From Lutimonas vermicola (GTDB lineage Bacteria; Bacteroidota; Bacteroidia; Flavobacteriales; Flavobacteriaceae): a DNA stretch of 64,000 bases. This document shows, one piece after another, positions 42,828 to 52,212 of the stretch. The notes below the pieces were generated by a model, which was given only the letters and a program-made list of their open reading frames with translations, was not told where the DNA came from and made no database searches. Position 1 is the stretch's first letter. Each line of letters opens with the position of its first letter. Position numbers and translations under genes: made by a program. Where the stretch lies: assembly GCF_038433205.1 (NCBI RefSeq), contig NZ_JBCDNA010000002.1:186001-250000 (forward strand). Direction: 5' to 3'.

Positions 42828-43526
42828 ATGAAAAAGTGTTTTGGCATATTACTATTCTTGTTTCCTTTGATCTTATTCTCGCAAAACCCGGAGAAAAAGC
42901 TGTCAATTGATGAATTTTATATCATTAGAAACGACTCTCTCACCATTCCTTTAGATGAAATTCTGTTATTGGATAAGCGAGATTTTAAATCAAAAAAAGA
43001 AAGGCGTTATTATTACTGGTATTATAAAAAAGTTCAACGGGCTTACCCTTTTGCAAGGCTGGCTTCAGATACCCTTGTAGGGATAAATAAAGAACTTGAA
43101 GGTATCAAGTCTAAGAGAAAGAGGAAAAAAAAGATAAAAGAAATTCAGCATTATATGGAAGGTGAGTTTTCAGATCAACTCAAGAAACTTACGCGTACCG
43201 AAGGCCGTATCCTTATCAAACTCATCCACAGGCAAACCGGAGAGACCATGTATGAATTGATCAAAGAATATCGAAGCGGATGGAAAGCCTTTTGGTATAA
43301 TTCTACGGCAAATATGTTTAGGCTCTCTCTTAAAAAAGAATATATTCCAACTGACGAAGCCCTTGATTTTATAATTGAAGACATTCTACAGAGATCATTT
43401 ATCAATGGTACCCTCGAAAAAAGGGAACCTAAGCTGCAAATGGATTATGTAGAGCTCTTGAACCAATACCGTGACATTGATATAGAAAAAGAAATCACGG
43501 AGTACATTGACAAATACATGAAATAA
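42828..43526 (+). CDS. DUF4294 exported protein
   Basis: A 232-residue protein with a signal peptide (MKKCFGILLFLFPLILFSQ) and the pattern RYYYWYYKKVQRAYPFARLASDTL, GRILIKLIHRQTGETMYELIKEYRSGWKAFWYNSTANMF that I associate with DUF4294. The function is unknown. It is basic and likely periplasmic. It faces the MscS gene on the other strand with only one base between the stops. Confidence 0.8.
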   Translation: MKKCFGILLFLFPLILFSQNPEKKLSIDEFYIIRNDSLTIPLDEILLLDKRDFKSKKERRYYYWYYKKVQRAYPFARLASDTLVGINKELEGIKSKRKRKKKIKEIQHYMEGEFSDQLKKLTRTEGRILIKLIHRQTGETMYELIKEYRSGWKAFWYNSTANMFRLSLKKEYIPTDEALDFIIEDILQRSFINGTLEKREPKLQMDYVELLNQYRDIDIEKEITEYIDKYMK

Positions 43527-43527
43527 A

Positions 43528-45198
43528 TCAACCTCCCTTTAAAGTGGATGCATTGGGATCCATCCTGTGTTCACGATCATTAAAATCATCAGAAACCTCC
43601 TTTATCTTTTTATTTATTTCGGCCTGATCTCTAATATATTTTGGTGCCAGGGAACTCTGGCCGGGAAATTGTTCTATCATCATGGTGGTAGACGGGAAAG
43701 CAAATTCAACTCCAAGTGCCGCCGCCAGTCTAACGATTCCAAGATGCAGGATATGTTTTGATTCCTGTTCTTGCCCCCAGTCAAGCCCTTTGAAATATAC
43801 ATTTACCAAAATGTTCAAAGAGGAGGCTCCAAAGGAAATAAAATCGACATTATACGATTGACTCTTTGTAGAGGGGTGCAAAGCGATCAGGTCCTTTATT
43901 CCCTGAACAAAGGCTTCAATCAACTCGGGAGGCGTATCATATCGTATGCCAAGCTCTGTCGTATAGCGTCTAAACACCCGCAGCCCTTTATTATTGATGT
44001 CTGCTTCAGAAATCTTGCTGTTTGGAACCTGAAACAAAGTCGTATCAGCAGCTCTTATCACTGTTGACCTGAACCCCACTCTCTCTACCGAACCTTCAAC
44101 GCCTCCAAATTCAATCCAGTCATCGAGCTGGAAGGGTTTATCAAGAAAAATTACCATGGTTCCTATTAAGTTCTTGACGGAATCCTGAGCCGCGAATGCC
44201 AAAGCGATACCCCCTATGGAAGCTCCTGTCAAAACAGTGACCGGATCTACACCGAAAACGGTCAATATATGCAGAAATCCTATCAAAATTACAATCGCAT
44301 GAAGGACCTTGCTTAAAATGGGAGCAAGCTGTTTATCAAGTTTGGTTTTTTCTTCAGGCTTGTATCCGTCATAAAAATTCAAGACAACATTTAATAATTT
44401 CAGCACCATGACAATCCAAAAAACAGTTTCCGCTATTTTAAGGCCCGTAATCAACAAAGCGTTAAGCTCTACCATTTGCAATGAGGGAAGTATACTTTTT
44501 ACAAATCTTAAAATGATAATAAATACAAGTGGATTGGCAAGTTCATGTAAAATTGTCATTGTATTCCGGTCCGAAATTTTTCTAAAAAACATTCGTTGAA
44601 ACATCCTGAGAATGAAAAACATGACAGGTTCCAGTATATAATACAGAATGACACAAATAACAAGTATAATCAAGACTGAGACAGGCTTCCAAATGAGGAT
44701 TCCTTTTACAGATGTACTAAAAAAACTTGGGAACTGTTCATTGAACCAGGAAAATTCCAAAGGAAAGGTTTTCTTGTAAATCCTATCGAGGTTTTGGACG
44801 GTTTCTTCAGAGAAATACCAATTCTGTCCTGATTTTTCAATATATATTTCCGGAAGTCGGATGGGAAAAGGTGCATATCGGTGTTTGGCATACTCTAATG
44901 TATTTGTGCCGATATTGAGTGAATCCTTATAATCCGGATCAGCAGGAACTTTTGTGAAATCAATGATTAAGCCATTTCCATCAAAAACTTCCTTGATTCT
45001 TTTTACAATAAGTTGTGCCTCCTTTGGTTCCATGCCTTTTACCGTCGCAGAAGATTTTTCCACGTCATAATGTTCAGGCATCAAAAAATAGATGTGGGTG
45101 TATAAGGTCGCTTTAGGGTTGCTAAGATCAACCTTCCACTTTTGTTGTGATTGAGCAAAAAGAGAAACAAATAGAAATAAAAAAGCTATTTTTTTCAT
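43528..45198 (-). CDS. MscS-family mechanosensitive channel with an exported N-terminal region
   Basis: A 556-residue protein. Signal peptide MKKIAFLFLFVSLFAQSQ and a periplasmic region (to about 165) precede five hydrophobic helices, the last being the Gly/Ala-rich MscS pore helix ILTVFGVDPVTVLTGASIGGIALAFAAQDSVKNLIG, and a beta-domain with DKPFQLDDWIEFGG and RSTVIRAADTTLFQVPNSKIS. It would open under membrane tension to release solutes during hypo-osmotic shock. The long N-terminal extension is unlike the short E. coli MscS. Confidence 0.9.
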   Translation of the reverse strand: MKKIAFLFLFVSLFAQSQQKWKVDLSNPKATLYTHIYFLMPEHYDVEKSSATVKGMEPKEAQLIVKRIKEVFDGNGLIIDFTKVPADPDYKDSLNIGTNTLEYAKHRYAPFPIRLPEIYIEKSGQNWYFSEETVQNLDRIYKKTFPLEFSWFNEQFPSFFSTSVKGILIWKPVSVLIILVICVILYYILEPVMFFILRMFQRMFFRKISDRNTMTILHELANPLVFIIILRFVKSILPSLQMVELNALLITGLKIAETVFWIVMVLKLLNVVLNFYDGYKPEEKTKLDKQLAPILSKVLHAIVILIGFLHILTVFGVDPVTVLTGASIGGIALAFAAQDSVKNLIGTMVIFLDKPFQLDDWIEFGGVEGSVERVGFRSTVIRAADTTLFQVPNSKISEADINNKGLRVFRRYTTELGIRYDTPPELIEAFVQGIKDLIALHPSTKSQSYNVDFISFGASSLNILVNVYFKGLDWGQEQESKHILHLGIVRLAAALGVEFAFPSTTMMIEQFPGQSSLAPKYIRDQAEINKKIKEVSDDFNDREHRMDPNASTLKGG

Positions 45199-45319
45199 GA
45201 ATAATTGAATTAATAAGAGCTAAATTAGTAATATAAATCTTAATATTCTGAGGAATTCATCTTCATTTATATCGGTTTATAATATGCACCCGTGAAATAA
45301 TAATGACTTGGGTAAAAGA

Positions 45320-47257
45320 TTAACCTTTTGTTTTTCTTTTGTGCTTTAATACACTTGTATATGTCCCCTCATTACCCTTTGACTTATTCCTTTTTTGACC
45401 AGGCTTGAATTTTTTCTTGCCTTCTGCAGGTAACAACCTTGACATCAAATCATGCCTCCCTACCTTTTCAAGTGTGTTTCTGATCCAACTCTGATTCTCC
45501 TTTTTATACCAGAAAAAGAATCGGTGTTGCTCGTCTTTATCTTTTTTTGATTTAGGAACATAAGACTTTTTTAAGGTGTAAGGATGATAGCCACTGTAGT
45601 AGATAACTGTGGCAACAGTCATGGGAGTCGGAGTAAAACCCTGTACCTGTTCAAGTTGGAATCCCATATCTTTGGTTTCAGCCGCCAAATTTGCCATATC
45701 CTCAAGCCTGCTTTCAGGATGATTTGAAATAAAATAAGGAATTAATTGAAGGTTTAATTTTTTACGCAAATTGATTTTGTCAAAAGTCTCCTTAAACTTA
45801 TGGAAATAGGTAAAAGAAGGTTTTCTCATCAATTTTAACACAGGATCCGAGGTGTGTTCGGGAGCTACTTTCAATCTTCCTGAAACATGATTGGTGATTA
45901 CTTCTTCGGTATAATCCTCCAGTTCCTGCGGATCGGCATTTTTATTAAATTCAGGCACAAGCATATCATATCGAATACCGCTTCCGATAAATGATTTTTT
46001 AATTTTAGGATTCTTATCTATAGCCTGATACAGTTCAGTCATTGGTTTATGAGAAGTATCCAGGTTATGGCAGATAACAGGAGAAATACAAGACGGGGCC
46101 ACACAGCTGTCGCAAATACTCTGAACCTTCCCCTTCATTTGATACATGTTTGCCGAAGGTCCTCCGACATCTGATAAATACCCTTTGAAATCAGGCATTT
46201 CAGTTAGGGCCTGAACCTCCTTCAATACAGATTCCTGACTTCTGCTGGCAATGAACTTTCCCTGATGAGCTGAAATAGTGCAGAAACTGCAGCCACCAAA
46301 ACATCCCCTATGGGTGTTAATTGAAAATTTGATCATCTCATACGCAGGAATCGGTCCCCTTTTCTCGTATTTAGGATGAGGCATCCTTGTAAAAGGCAGG
46401 TCATAGGAAGCATCGATCTCCTTTTCGGTCATGGTTGGAAAAACCGGATTGATCACCAGTAACTTTCTCCCGCTTCTCTGCAGGATTCTTCTGCCTTTAA
46501 TTTTATTGGATTCCTGTTCAATCACTTTAAAATTTGAAGCAAAGGTCTTTTTATCTTTTAGGCAGGCTTCATGAGAATTGATCTCTATATCCTCCCAGTG
46601 CTTATTTCTTGGGGGTTGTTCCCCCTCTTCGAGTAAAAAGGCAGTCTGCCTTATTGTTTTTATAGCCTCGAAAGGAACCCCCTTTTTCAAAAGGGTTATT
46701 AATTCTCTCAGTGGTTGTTCACCCATTCCATACACCAGCAAGTCTGCTTTGGAATCGACCAAAATATTCGGTTTTAAAGAGTCGCTCCAATAATCGTAAT
46801 GAGTTACGCGACGAAGAGACGCTTCTATCCCCCCTATAACGACAGGAATATCAGGAAATTTCTCTTTGAGTATTTTACTGTATACAGTTGTGGCATAATC
46901 TGGCCTGAATCCTTTATCCCCGTTTGGCGTATAGGCATCCTTATCTCTTCTGCGTTTGCTTGCAGTATAATTACTCACCATGGAATCCATGGCTCCGGAT
47001 GTAACGGCAAAAAACAAATTGGGCTTTCCCAACTTTTCAAAATCCTGTAAATTATCATTCACATTTGGCTGTGGGACAATCGCCACCCGAAGTCCATAAC
47101 TTTCCAAAATCCGTCCTAATGCAGCAGGTCCGAAGGCAGCATGATCGACATAGGCGTCTCCGCTAAAAATGATCACATCAAGGTCTTCCCAACCTCTGAT
47201 CTTCATTTCTTTTCTAGTGGTAGGTAACCAATCTGAAAGTTGAAGTGTTTTTTGCAT
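45320..47257 (-). CDS. YgiQ-family radical SAM protein
   Basis: A 645-residue protein of the UPF0313/YgiQ type. The radical SAM [4Fe-4S] motif is HRGCFGGCSFCTIS (CxxxCxxC), preceded by a long conserved N-terminal domain with VIFSGDAYVDHAAFGPAALGRILE and VVIGGIEASLRRVTHYDYWSDSLKPN. The C-terminus is basic (KKKFKPGQKRNKSKG), as in other family members. The reaction is not established. Start ATG is at 47255-47257, four bases after the promoter box, so it may be translated from a leaderless mRNA. Confidence 0.93.
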   Translation of the reverse strand: MQKTLQLSDWLPTTRKEMKIRGWEDLDVIIFSGDAYVDHAAFGPAALGRILESYGLRVAIVPQPNVNDNLQDFEKLGKPNLFFAVTSGAMDSMVSNYTASKRRRDKDAYTPNGDKGFRPDYATTVYSKILKEKFPDIPVVIGGIEASLRRVTHYDYWSDSLKPNILVDSKADLLVYGMGEQPLRELITLLKKGVPFEAIKTIRQTAFLLEEGEQPPRNKHWEDIEINSHEACLKDKKTFASNFKVIEQESNKIKGRRILQRSGRKLLVINPVFPTMTEKEIDASYDLPFTRMPHPKYEKRGPIPAYEMIKFSINTHRGCFGGCSFCTISAHQGKFIASRSQESVLKEVQALTEMPDFKGYLSDVGGPSANMYQMKGKVQSICDSCVAPSCISPVICHNLDTSHKPMTELYQAIDKNPKIKKSFIGSGIRYDMLVPEFNKNADPQELEDYTEEVITNHVSGRLKVAPEHTSDPVLKLMRKPSFTYFHKFKETFDKINLRKKLNLQLIPYFISNHPESRLEDMANLAAETKDMGFQLEQVQGFTPTPMTVATVIYYSGYHPYTLKKSYVPKSKKDKDEQHRFFFWYKKENQSWIRNTLEKVGRHDLMSRLLPAEGKKKFKPGQKRNKSKGNEGTYTSVLKHKRKTKG

Positions 47258-47261
47258 TTTG

Positions 47262-47269
47262 CAAATATA
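47262..47269 (-). promoter_or_regulatory. Predicted -7 box for the YgiQ gene
   Basis: Minus strand TATATTTG, an exact match, then four bases and the ATG. Confidence 0.5.
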
Positions 47270-47346
47270 AGGCTATTTGCAACATCCTTCACATCTTAAG
47301 ATATTCTCTAAACAAGGCGAAAGTAGTATGTCAATATAAAAAACCA

Positions 47347-48828
47347 TCATTGCCCAGACTCTTCTCCCGAAGCGTTTTTAATCAATTGGACATAAAACCT
47401 GATGGCGTTTTCAAATTCACTAATTGCGATTCTTTCATTCAAGCCATGAAATGATTTTACGTTGGATCTGTTGATCCTCGTTGGCAAAAACCTGTAAATC
47501 TGGTCTGATAGTTCATTAAAGTGTCTCGCATCTGTGGCGCCAACAACCAAATAAGGACTCACAAGTGCTTCGGGAAATATTTGTGCAATCGTACGCTGAA
47601 CGGTTTTAAAACCTTTGGCCTCCGTATCAGAAACACCTGATGGTTCAGTGTTAAAGTTCCCTTCTTTGATTTTAATCCTTTCATCATCGACGACTTCTCT
47701 AATATGATCAATTACATCATTTATTGACGATCCGGTAATGATCCTGAAATTAATGGTAGCTTTTGCAGACAGGGGGACAATATTGTCTTTTAAACCGCTA
47801 TTGAAAATTGTTGGAGCAGTTGTTGTTCTTACCAATGCATTCCCTGAAGCCGTTTTTTCATAAACGCCAATGATCATAGATTGAAAAAAGTCTTTGTTTG
47901 CAAATGCCATTCTGTTTACAAAAGGCATTTCAGGACCAAGATAAGATAAAAATCCTTCTACCGGCTTAGAAATTGTGGCCGGAAAAGGATTTGATTTCAA
48001 CTTAAAAATAGCCTTTGAAATCACATCAATGGCGGTTTCCCTGGCAGGCATTGATGAGTGTCCACCTTCAAGTTCAACCGAAATTTCCAAAGATACCGAC
48101 CCTTTTTCGGCCGTACCAATCAAAGCGACGTCTTTGTCAATTCCCGGAACCATTCCTTGGGTTATAGTACCTCCTTCATCGAGGATAAATTCTGCCTTAA
48201 CCCCCTGATCGGCCAAATAAGAAGCCATTGTTTTGGCTCCCTTCAACCCTCCTATTTCTTCATCATGACCAAAGGCTAAAAACATATCGCGTTTGGGTTG
48301 AAATCCTTCTCTTAATAAATGCTCAACCGATTCCATGATCCCAATAACTCCTATTTTATCATCAATGCAGCCTCTGCCCCATATCGTATCATTAACAATT
48401 TTTCCATCGAAAGGGTTTTCTTTCCAATAGGCCCTGTTTGCCTCAATCACCGGAACCACATCGAGATGCCCCATCAGAATGACAGGTTTTAATTTAGGAT
48501 CCGTACCTTTCCAATGATAAAGATGACTGTACTTGTTAAATATTTTGTGATTCAATAAGGAATCCGTCAAGGGATAGGTGTTTTGCATAAAAACGTTAAA
48601 CCTGTTGAATTGAATTGAGTCGAAGTCGGAGCTGTGTTCAGGAGATATTGTCGGGATCTGTATGGCACTGGAAAAGCGTTCGATCGACAAGGAACTGATA
48701 TCAATCTTTTCGACTGATTCTTCGATAAGTTGTTTTGACCTGATTGAAAACGTGTTGAATAAAATGTAGATAATGCTGAGAATAAAGACGATCAAAACCA
48801 GCACTAATATTGACTTTAGTATTTTCAT
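47347..48828 (-). CDS. M20-family metallopeptidase (PM20D1-like)
   Basis: A 493-residue zinc peptidase with one N-terminal membrane helix (MKILKSILVLVLIVFILSIIYILF). The metal ligands appear in MGHLDVVP, GRGCIDDKIG and FGHDEEIGG, and a dimerisation insert with HSSMPARETA follows. Such enzymes hydrolyse N-acyl or peptide bonds. The open frame extends upstream to 48939, but that part has no signal-like character; the ATG at 48826-48828 matches the usual start. Confidence 0.88.
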   Translation of the reverse strand: MKILKSILVLVLIVFILSIIYILFNTFSIRSKQLIEESVEKIDISSLSIERFSSAIQIPTISPEHSSDFDSIQFNRFNVFMQNTYPLTDSLLNHKIFNKYSHLYHWKGTDPKLKPVILMGHLDVVPVIEANRAYWKENPFDGKIVNDTIWGRGCIDDKIGVIGIMESVEHLLREGFQPKRDMFLAFGHDEEIGGLKGAKTMASYLADQGVKAEFILDEGGTITQGMVPGIDKDVALIGTAEKGSVSLEISVELEGGHSSMPARETAIDVISKAIFKLKSNPFPATISKPVEGFLSYLGPEMPFVNRMAFANKDFFQSMIIGVYEKTASGNALVRTTTAPTIFNSGLKDNIVPLSAKATINFRIITGSSINDVIDHIREVVDDERIKIKEGNFNTEPSGVSDTEAKGFKTVQRTIAQIFPEALVSPYLVVGATDARHFNELSDQIYRFLPTRINRSNVKSFHGLNERIAISEFENAIRFYVQLIKNASGEESGQ

Positions 48829-49068
48829 TTGCAATGATTCAGGATAAGCGAAACTAGTAAAAACAAACATACTACTTTTCTGCCTCTTCTTTATATCATT
48901 CATTGATCTACTCGAAACCTCTTCCTGTATTGACTTCAATTTGCTTCGAGTGAAACGGAGCAGTAAACCTTTAGATGCTTCCCGTTGAAAAAATCCTGTG
49001 AGAATTCATTCAAAGGTCCTTAAAATCAACAAAAGCAAACGAATTCCAAATCTAATCAAAAAGAGAAA

Positions 49069-50229
49069 TCAAAATGACCATTTGAACCTGACAAAAAGGG
49101 CGGTGCCGCTGCTCACCAATTCATTTCCATTGCCGTCATCCACTTCGTCCATATCAAAATACTGTCCAATACCGGTCAGCTCCATTGAGTTTGAGATTGA
49201 ATAGGACAAGGTGGGGCCCAAATAAATAAAATTACCTTCAGGGCCGTACATAGCTGCAAACATAAGCCTGAATAAAGCACTCACATCATAAGCCCCACTA
49301 CCCAAAAAAGCCAGTTTTGTTGGAAAAAGATTCTTGGGGTCGAGGTCCTGAAATACCAAATCACCTAGCCCACTTGAAAAATTTTCAGCACCAAAGCCGT
49401 TGTACAGCGTTTCAAACTGAAGGTTTAGAGAATTCTTAAAAGTATAGTCATAATGCAGTGTTGCCGTTGCTTTTCCTTTTGTATTTTGATCATCTATTGG
49501 ATGGAAATAGGTCATTTCGCCACTAAAACCACCCCCGCCTATGCTTCCCGAAAAACCACCTCCCAATACGTAATCGGTTTGGGTATAGATACCTCCTAAA
49601 AACTGGATATCATATCCTTTGGTATTGAATCTGTACAACAGGACCGAGGTAAGTTCGCTTTCTGAATTCAGCGACGTTGAAAGTTCGAGCTTACTGGACT
49701 CTCCAATATAATACTGTAATCGAAGGGCGTCACTGCCGGGTTTTTCCTCATAGTCAAAATCAAAGTATGAATAAGTATTAAATAAATCATTGGGGTTCCA
49801 GACAAAGGTCTGACCCCAGTTGATCCTCTGTCTTCCCAAAGTTATCTGAAGATTCCCGACGGTGTAATCAATCATAAACCGATCGAGTTGTGAAATACCT
49901 ATCCATGAGGTTTTATCGGCCCAGACCCATGAAAGATCCAGGTAACCATTATCCCTGGCCACGTAATCACTGTAACCGGGAATCAGGCTCACATTATTCC
50001 CGATGATGATACGATTCCTTAACCCTGCTGAAAACGTTAGCTTATTATTGATAAACCAATTCAGATCCAACCGGTTATGCACCACATTTTCCAAAGCTAT
50101 TTCACCGTCCTCTCCTACGGTCTGCATGATAGCAAGGCCTTTTACATAACCTTTTACCATCAGGTTATCCTGGCCAAATACGGCCAGGGTTATCAATAAA
50201 AAAGTTGCAATAATTATTTTATCCGGCAT
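49069..50229 (-). CDS. Outer-membrane beta-barrel protein of a LolA/FtsX-type export operon
   Basis: A 386-residue exported protein: signal peptide MPDKIIIATFLLITLAVFGQ and alternating amphipathic strands (RLDLNWFINNKLTFSAGLRNRI, LQITLGRQRINWGQTFVWNPNDLFNTYSYFDFDYEEKPG, FVRFKWSF at the C-terminus ending in Phe). The region LGRQRINWGQ...NPNDLFN resembles DUF1302-type outer-membrane proteins. It is the last gene of a five-gene minus-strand unit and may be the outer-membrane end of the machinery. The ATG at 50227-50229 is used; the ORF also opens a little earlier, at 50250. Confidence 0.65.
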   Translation of the reverse strand: MPDKIIIATFLLITLAVFGQDNLMVKGYVKGLAIMQTVGEDGEIALENVVHNRLDLNWFINNKLTFSAGLRNRIIIGNNVSLIPGYSDYVARDNGYLDLSWVWADKTSWIGISQLDRFMIDYTVGNLQITLGRQRINWGQTFVWNPNDLFNTYSYFDFDYEEKPGSDALRLQYYIGESSKLELSTSLNSESELTSVLLYRFNTKGYDIQFLGGIYTQTDYVLGGGFSGSIGGGGFSGEMTYFHPIDDQNTKGKATATLHYDYTFKNSLNLQFETLYNGFGAENFSSGLGDLVFQDLDPKNLFPTKLAFLGSGAYDVSALFRLMFAAMYGPEGNFIYLGPTLSYSISNSMELTGIGQYFDMDEVDDGNGNELVSSGTALFVRFKWSF

Positions 50230-50270
50230 AAAATGACTATTTACATCCAAAGCGTTTTAATTAAGTCCGA

Positions 50271-50957
50271 CTAAGCTTTGGTAACATCGGATATTACTTT
50301 CCCGTCATCCAGCGTGATCACCCTTCTCGCCTTATCCATCACCCTTTGATCATGAGTAGCAAAAATAAAGGTGATTTGCTCTTCCCTGTTCAGTTTTTCC
50401 ATGATTTCCAATAGCTGGTTCGTAGCCGTTGAATCTAAATTTGCCGTGGGCTCATCGGCCAGAACAAACTTAGGCTTTGAAGCCAGCGCCCTCGCAACCG
50501 CAACTCTTTGCTGCTGTCCTCCTGAAAGCTGGTTTGGACGGCTGTTCAATTTATCTCCCAGTCCAACAGACTCCAACAAGGAAATGGTCCTTTTTTGCAT
50601 TTTTCCCTTCTTCCAGTTTTGCAGTTGCATGATAAATTCAACATTCTCCCTGGCGGTGAGGACCGGTATTAAATTAAATGCCTGAAAAACGAACCCGATA
50701 TTTCGCAATCTAAAATCTATGAGCTCATTTGAGGACAGTGTCGACATATCACTTTCATCAACCACCACCTTTCCTGATGTTGGTTGTTCCAACCCGCCGA
50801 TCATATTCATCAGGGTAGTTTTCCCGCAGCCTGAAGGGCCGACTATTGCCGTGAATTCTCCCTTCTCAAAAGTGAGATCTATCCCATTGACCGCGTGAAC
50901 AGGAATTTCAGTGTCGTGATATGTTTTCTTCAAGTTGATGATGTGTATGATACTCAT
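50271..50957 (-). CDS. ABC transporter ATPase, LolD/MacB-like
   Basis: A 228-residue nucleotide-binding subunit with Walker A GPSGCGKTT, Q-loop FVFQAFNLIP, signature LSGGQQQR, Walker B FVLADEPT and the switch His in THD. It matches ATPases of the LolCDE/MacB type, paired with FtsX permeases, and here powers the two permeases just upstream. Start ATG is at 50955-50957; the open frame reaches further upstream into the permease gene, which cannot be right. Confidence 0.95.
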   Translation of the reverse strand: MSIIHIINLKKTYHDTEIPVHAVNGIDLTFEKGEFTAIVGPSGCGKTTLMNMIGGLEQPTSGKVVVDESDMSTLSSNELIDFRLRNIGFVFQAFNLIPVLTARENVEFIMQLQNWKKGKMQKRTISLLESVGLGDKLNSRPNQLSGGQQQRVAVARALASKPKFVLADEPTANLDSTATNQLLEIMEKLNREEQITFIFATHDQRVMDKARRVITLDDGKVISDVTKA

Positions 50958-50982
50958 GATTATCTGCTTTCCTGATGTTAGT

Positions 50983-52209
50983 TTATAGTGACCGTATTGC
51001 TTCTGCCGGATGTAATCGGAGTGCCTTCCAGGCAGGATATATCGAAGCCGCCACGCCTGTGACAATAACGAGTATGGTGATTTGCACATACCTGAAACCT
51101 TCCAGCATGGGGTAGGTAATGGCGGCATAGCCTACGGATTCCATTCCTTCACCCACAAAAGACAAGTCAATACCCGACTGGTTAAAGTAATTGATAATGA
51201 GCATGCTGAGAATTTCCCCGATGATCGCACCCACAAGGGCCAGAAAGATGGTTTCCAGCATGATCATAACAAAGACCCGTTGCTTTGTCATCCCAATGGC
51301 CATCAGCATGCCTAATTCGCGGGTACGTTCCAATACTACCATTAACATGGTATTTACAATACCAAATCCCAGAGCCCCCAAAATAATGGCCATAAATAAG
51401 CCCATCATGGTATCCATATATCCTGACATCAAACTCAGGTATGGTGATATCTCGGCCCAACCTTCGACCTTGGTATCAGCATACATAGCTTGTAACCCGG
51501 GCTCAATAATTGCTGCTTGTTCAAAATCATCAAGTAGCATGACTATTTCATGTGATTCATCCTGAGGCAATTCCAAAACCCTTCTGAGATCATCATTTCT
51601 TACAAATACATGCATTTTATCCCAGGGGTTGTTATCAGTTTTATAAATACCTGATACCTTAAAGGCAGCCCCGGTAATTTCACCCTTGTAATCCTGAAAA
51701 GTAAGTACGATTTTCGACTTTAATTTGGCCTTGAGTTCATCTGCAAGTGCCTGTGAAATTACAATAGGATTTCTCCTTTCTGATGTAAAGAAATTTCCTG
51801 AAGCAGAATCTATCCTCTTATAAATCTGAAAAACTTGTTTTTCCTGTTCAGGATCTACTCCAACGATGTTCACGCCCAGGTTTTTATTAGCAGTGGCAGA
51901 CATTCCTGTTACCAGAACTCTTTCTGTAACCGCTTTGATTCCTGCTGTCTTTTTGAGTGCTTCAAGCTTATTGCTGGTTTCCTTAATAGTTTTTTTTACA
52001 TCTCTATTCTGGGCATACTCGGGATGATGCATTTGCATATGGCCGATTTCATAAACAAAAGTATTATTCACCCTTTGCTGAGCCATCCCATTCATCCAGG
52101 CGCTTGAAAACAGACCTCCCAAGAGCCCCGAAGCGATAGCAAAGATAACCACAGCGCTTCTTAATTTGCTTCTCCAGATACTCCTCCATGCTATTTTTAT
52201 CAATACCAT
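50983..52209 (-). CDS. FtsX-like ABC permease (second subunit)
   Basis: A 408-residue inner-membrane protein: helix (SAVVIFAIASGLLGGLFSSAW) at the N-terminus, a large periplasmic domain (about 50-270) of MacB-core type, and three C-terminal helices (MMGLFMAIILGALGFGIVNTML, LGMLMAIGMTKQRVFVMIMLETIFLALVGAIIGEIL, ITILVIVTGVAASIYPAWKAL). Ends in the family tail AWKALRLHPAEAIRSL. It ends 25 bases before the ATPase start, and begins 3 bases after the other permease's stop. LolC/LolE-like by architecture; it probably moves a lipid or lipoprotein outward. Confidence 0.9.
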   Translation of the reverse strand: MVLIKIAWRSIWRSKLRSAVVIFAIASGLLGGLFSSAWMNGMAQQRVNNTFVYEIGHMQMHHPEYAQNRDVKKTIKETSNKLEALKKTAGIKAVTERVLVTGMSATANKNLGVNIVGVDPEQEKQVFQIYKRIDSASGNFFTSERRNPIVISQALADELKAKLKSKIVLTFQDYKGEITGAAFKVSGIYKTDNNPWDKMHVFVRNDDLRRVLELPQDESHEIVMLLDDFEQAAIIEPGLQAMYADTKVEGWAEISPYLSLMSGYMDTMMGLFMAIILGALGFGIVNTMLMVVLERTRELGMLMAIGMTKQRVFVMIMLETIFLALVGAIIGEILSMLIINYFNQSGIDLSFVGEGMESVGYAAITYPMLEGFRYVQITILVIVTGVAASIYPAWKALRLHPAEAIRSL

Positions 52210-52212
52210 ACC

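Noticed and set aside
48829..49068. Gap between the M20 peptidase and the outer-membrane protein
   Set aside because: No gene, promoter box or hairpin convincing enough to report; the upstream ORF extension of the peptidase has no signal-like sequence.
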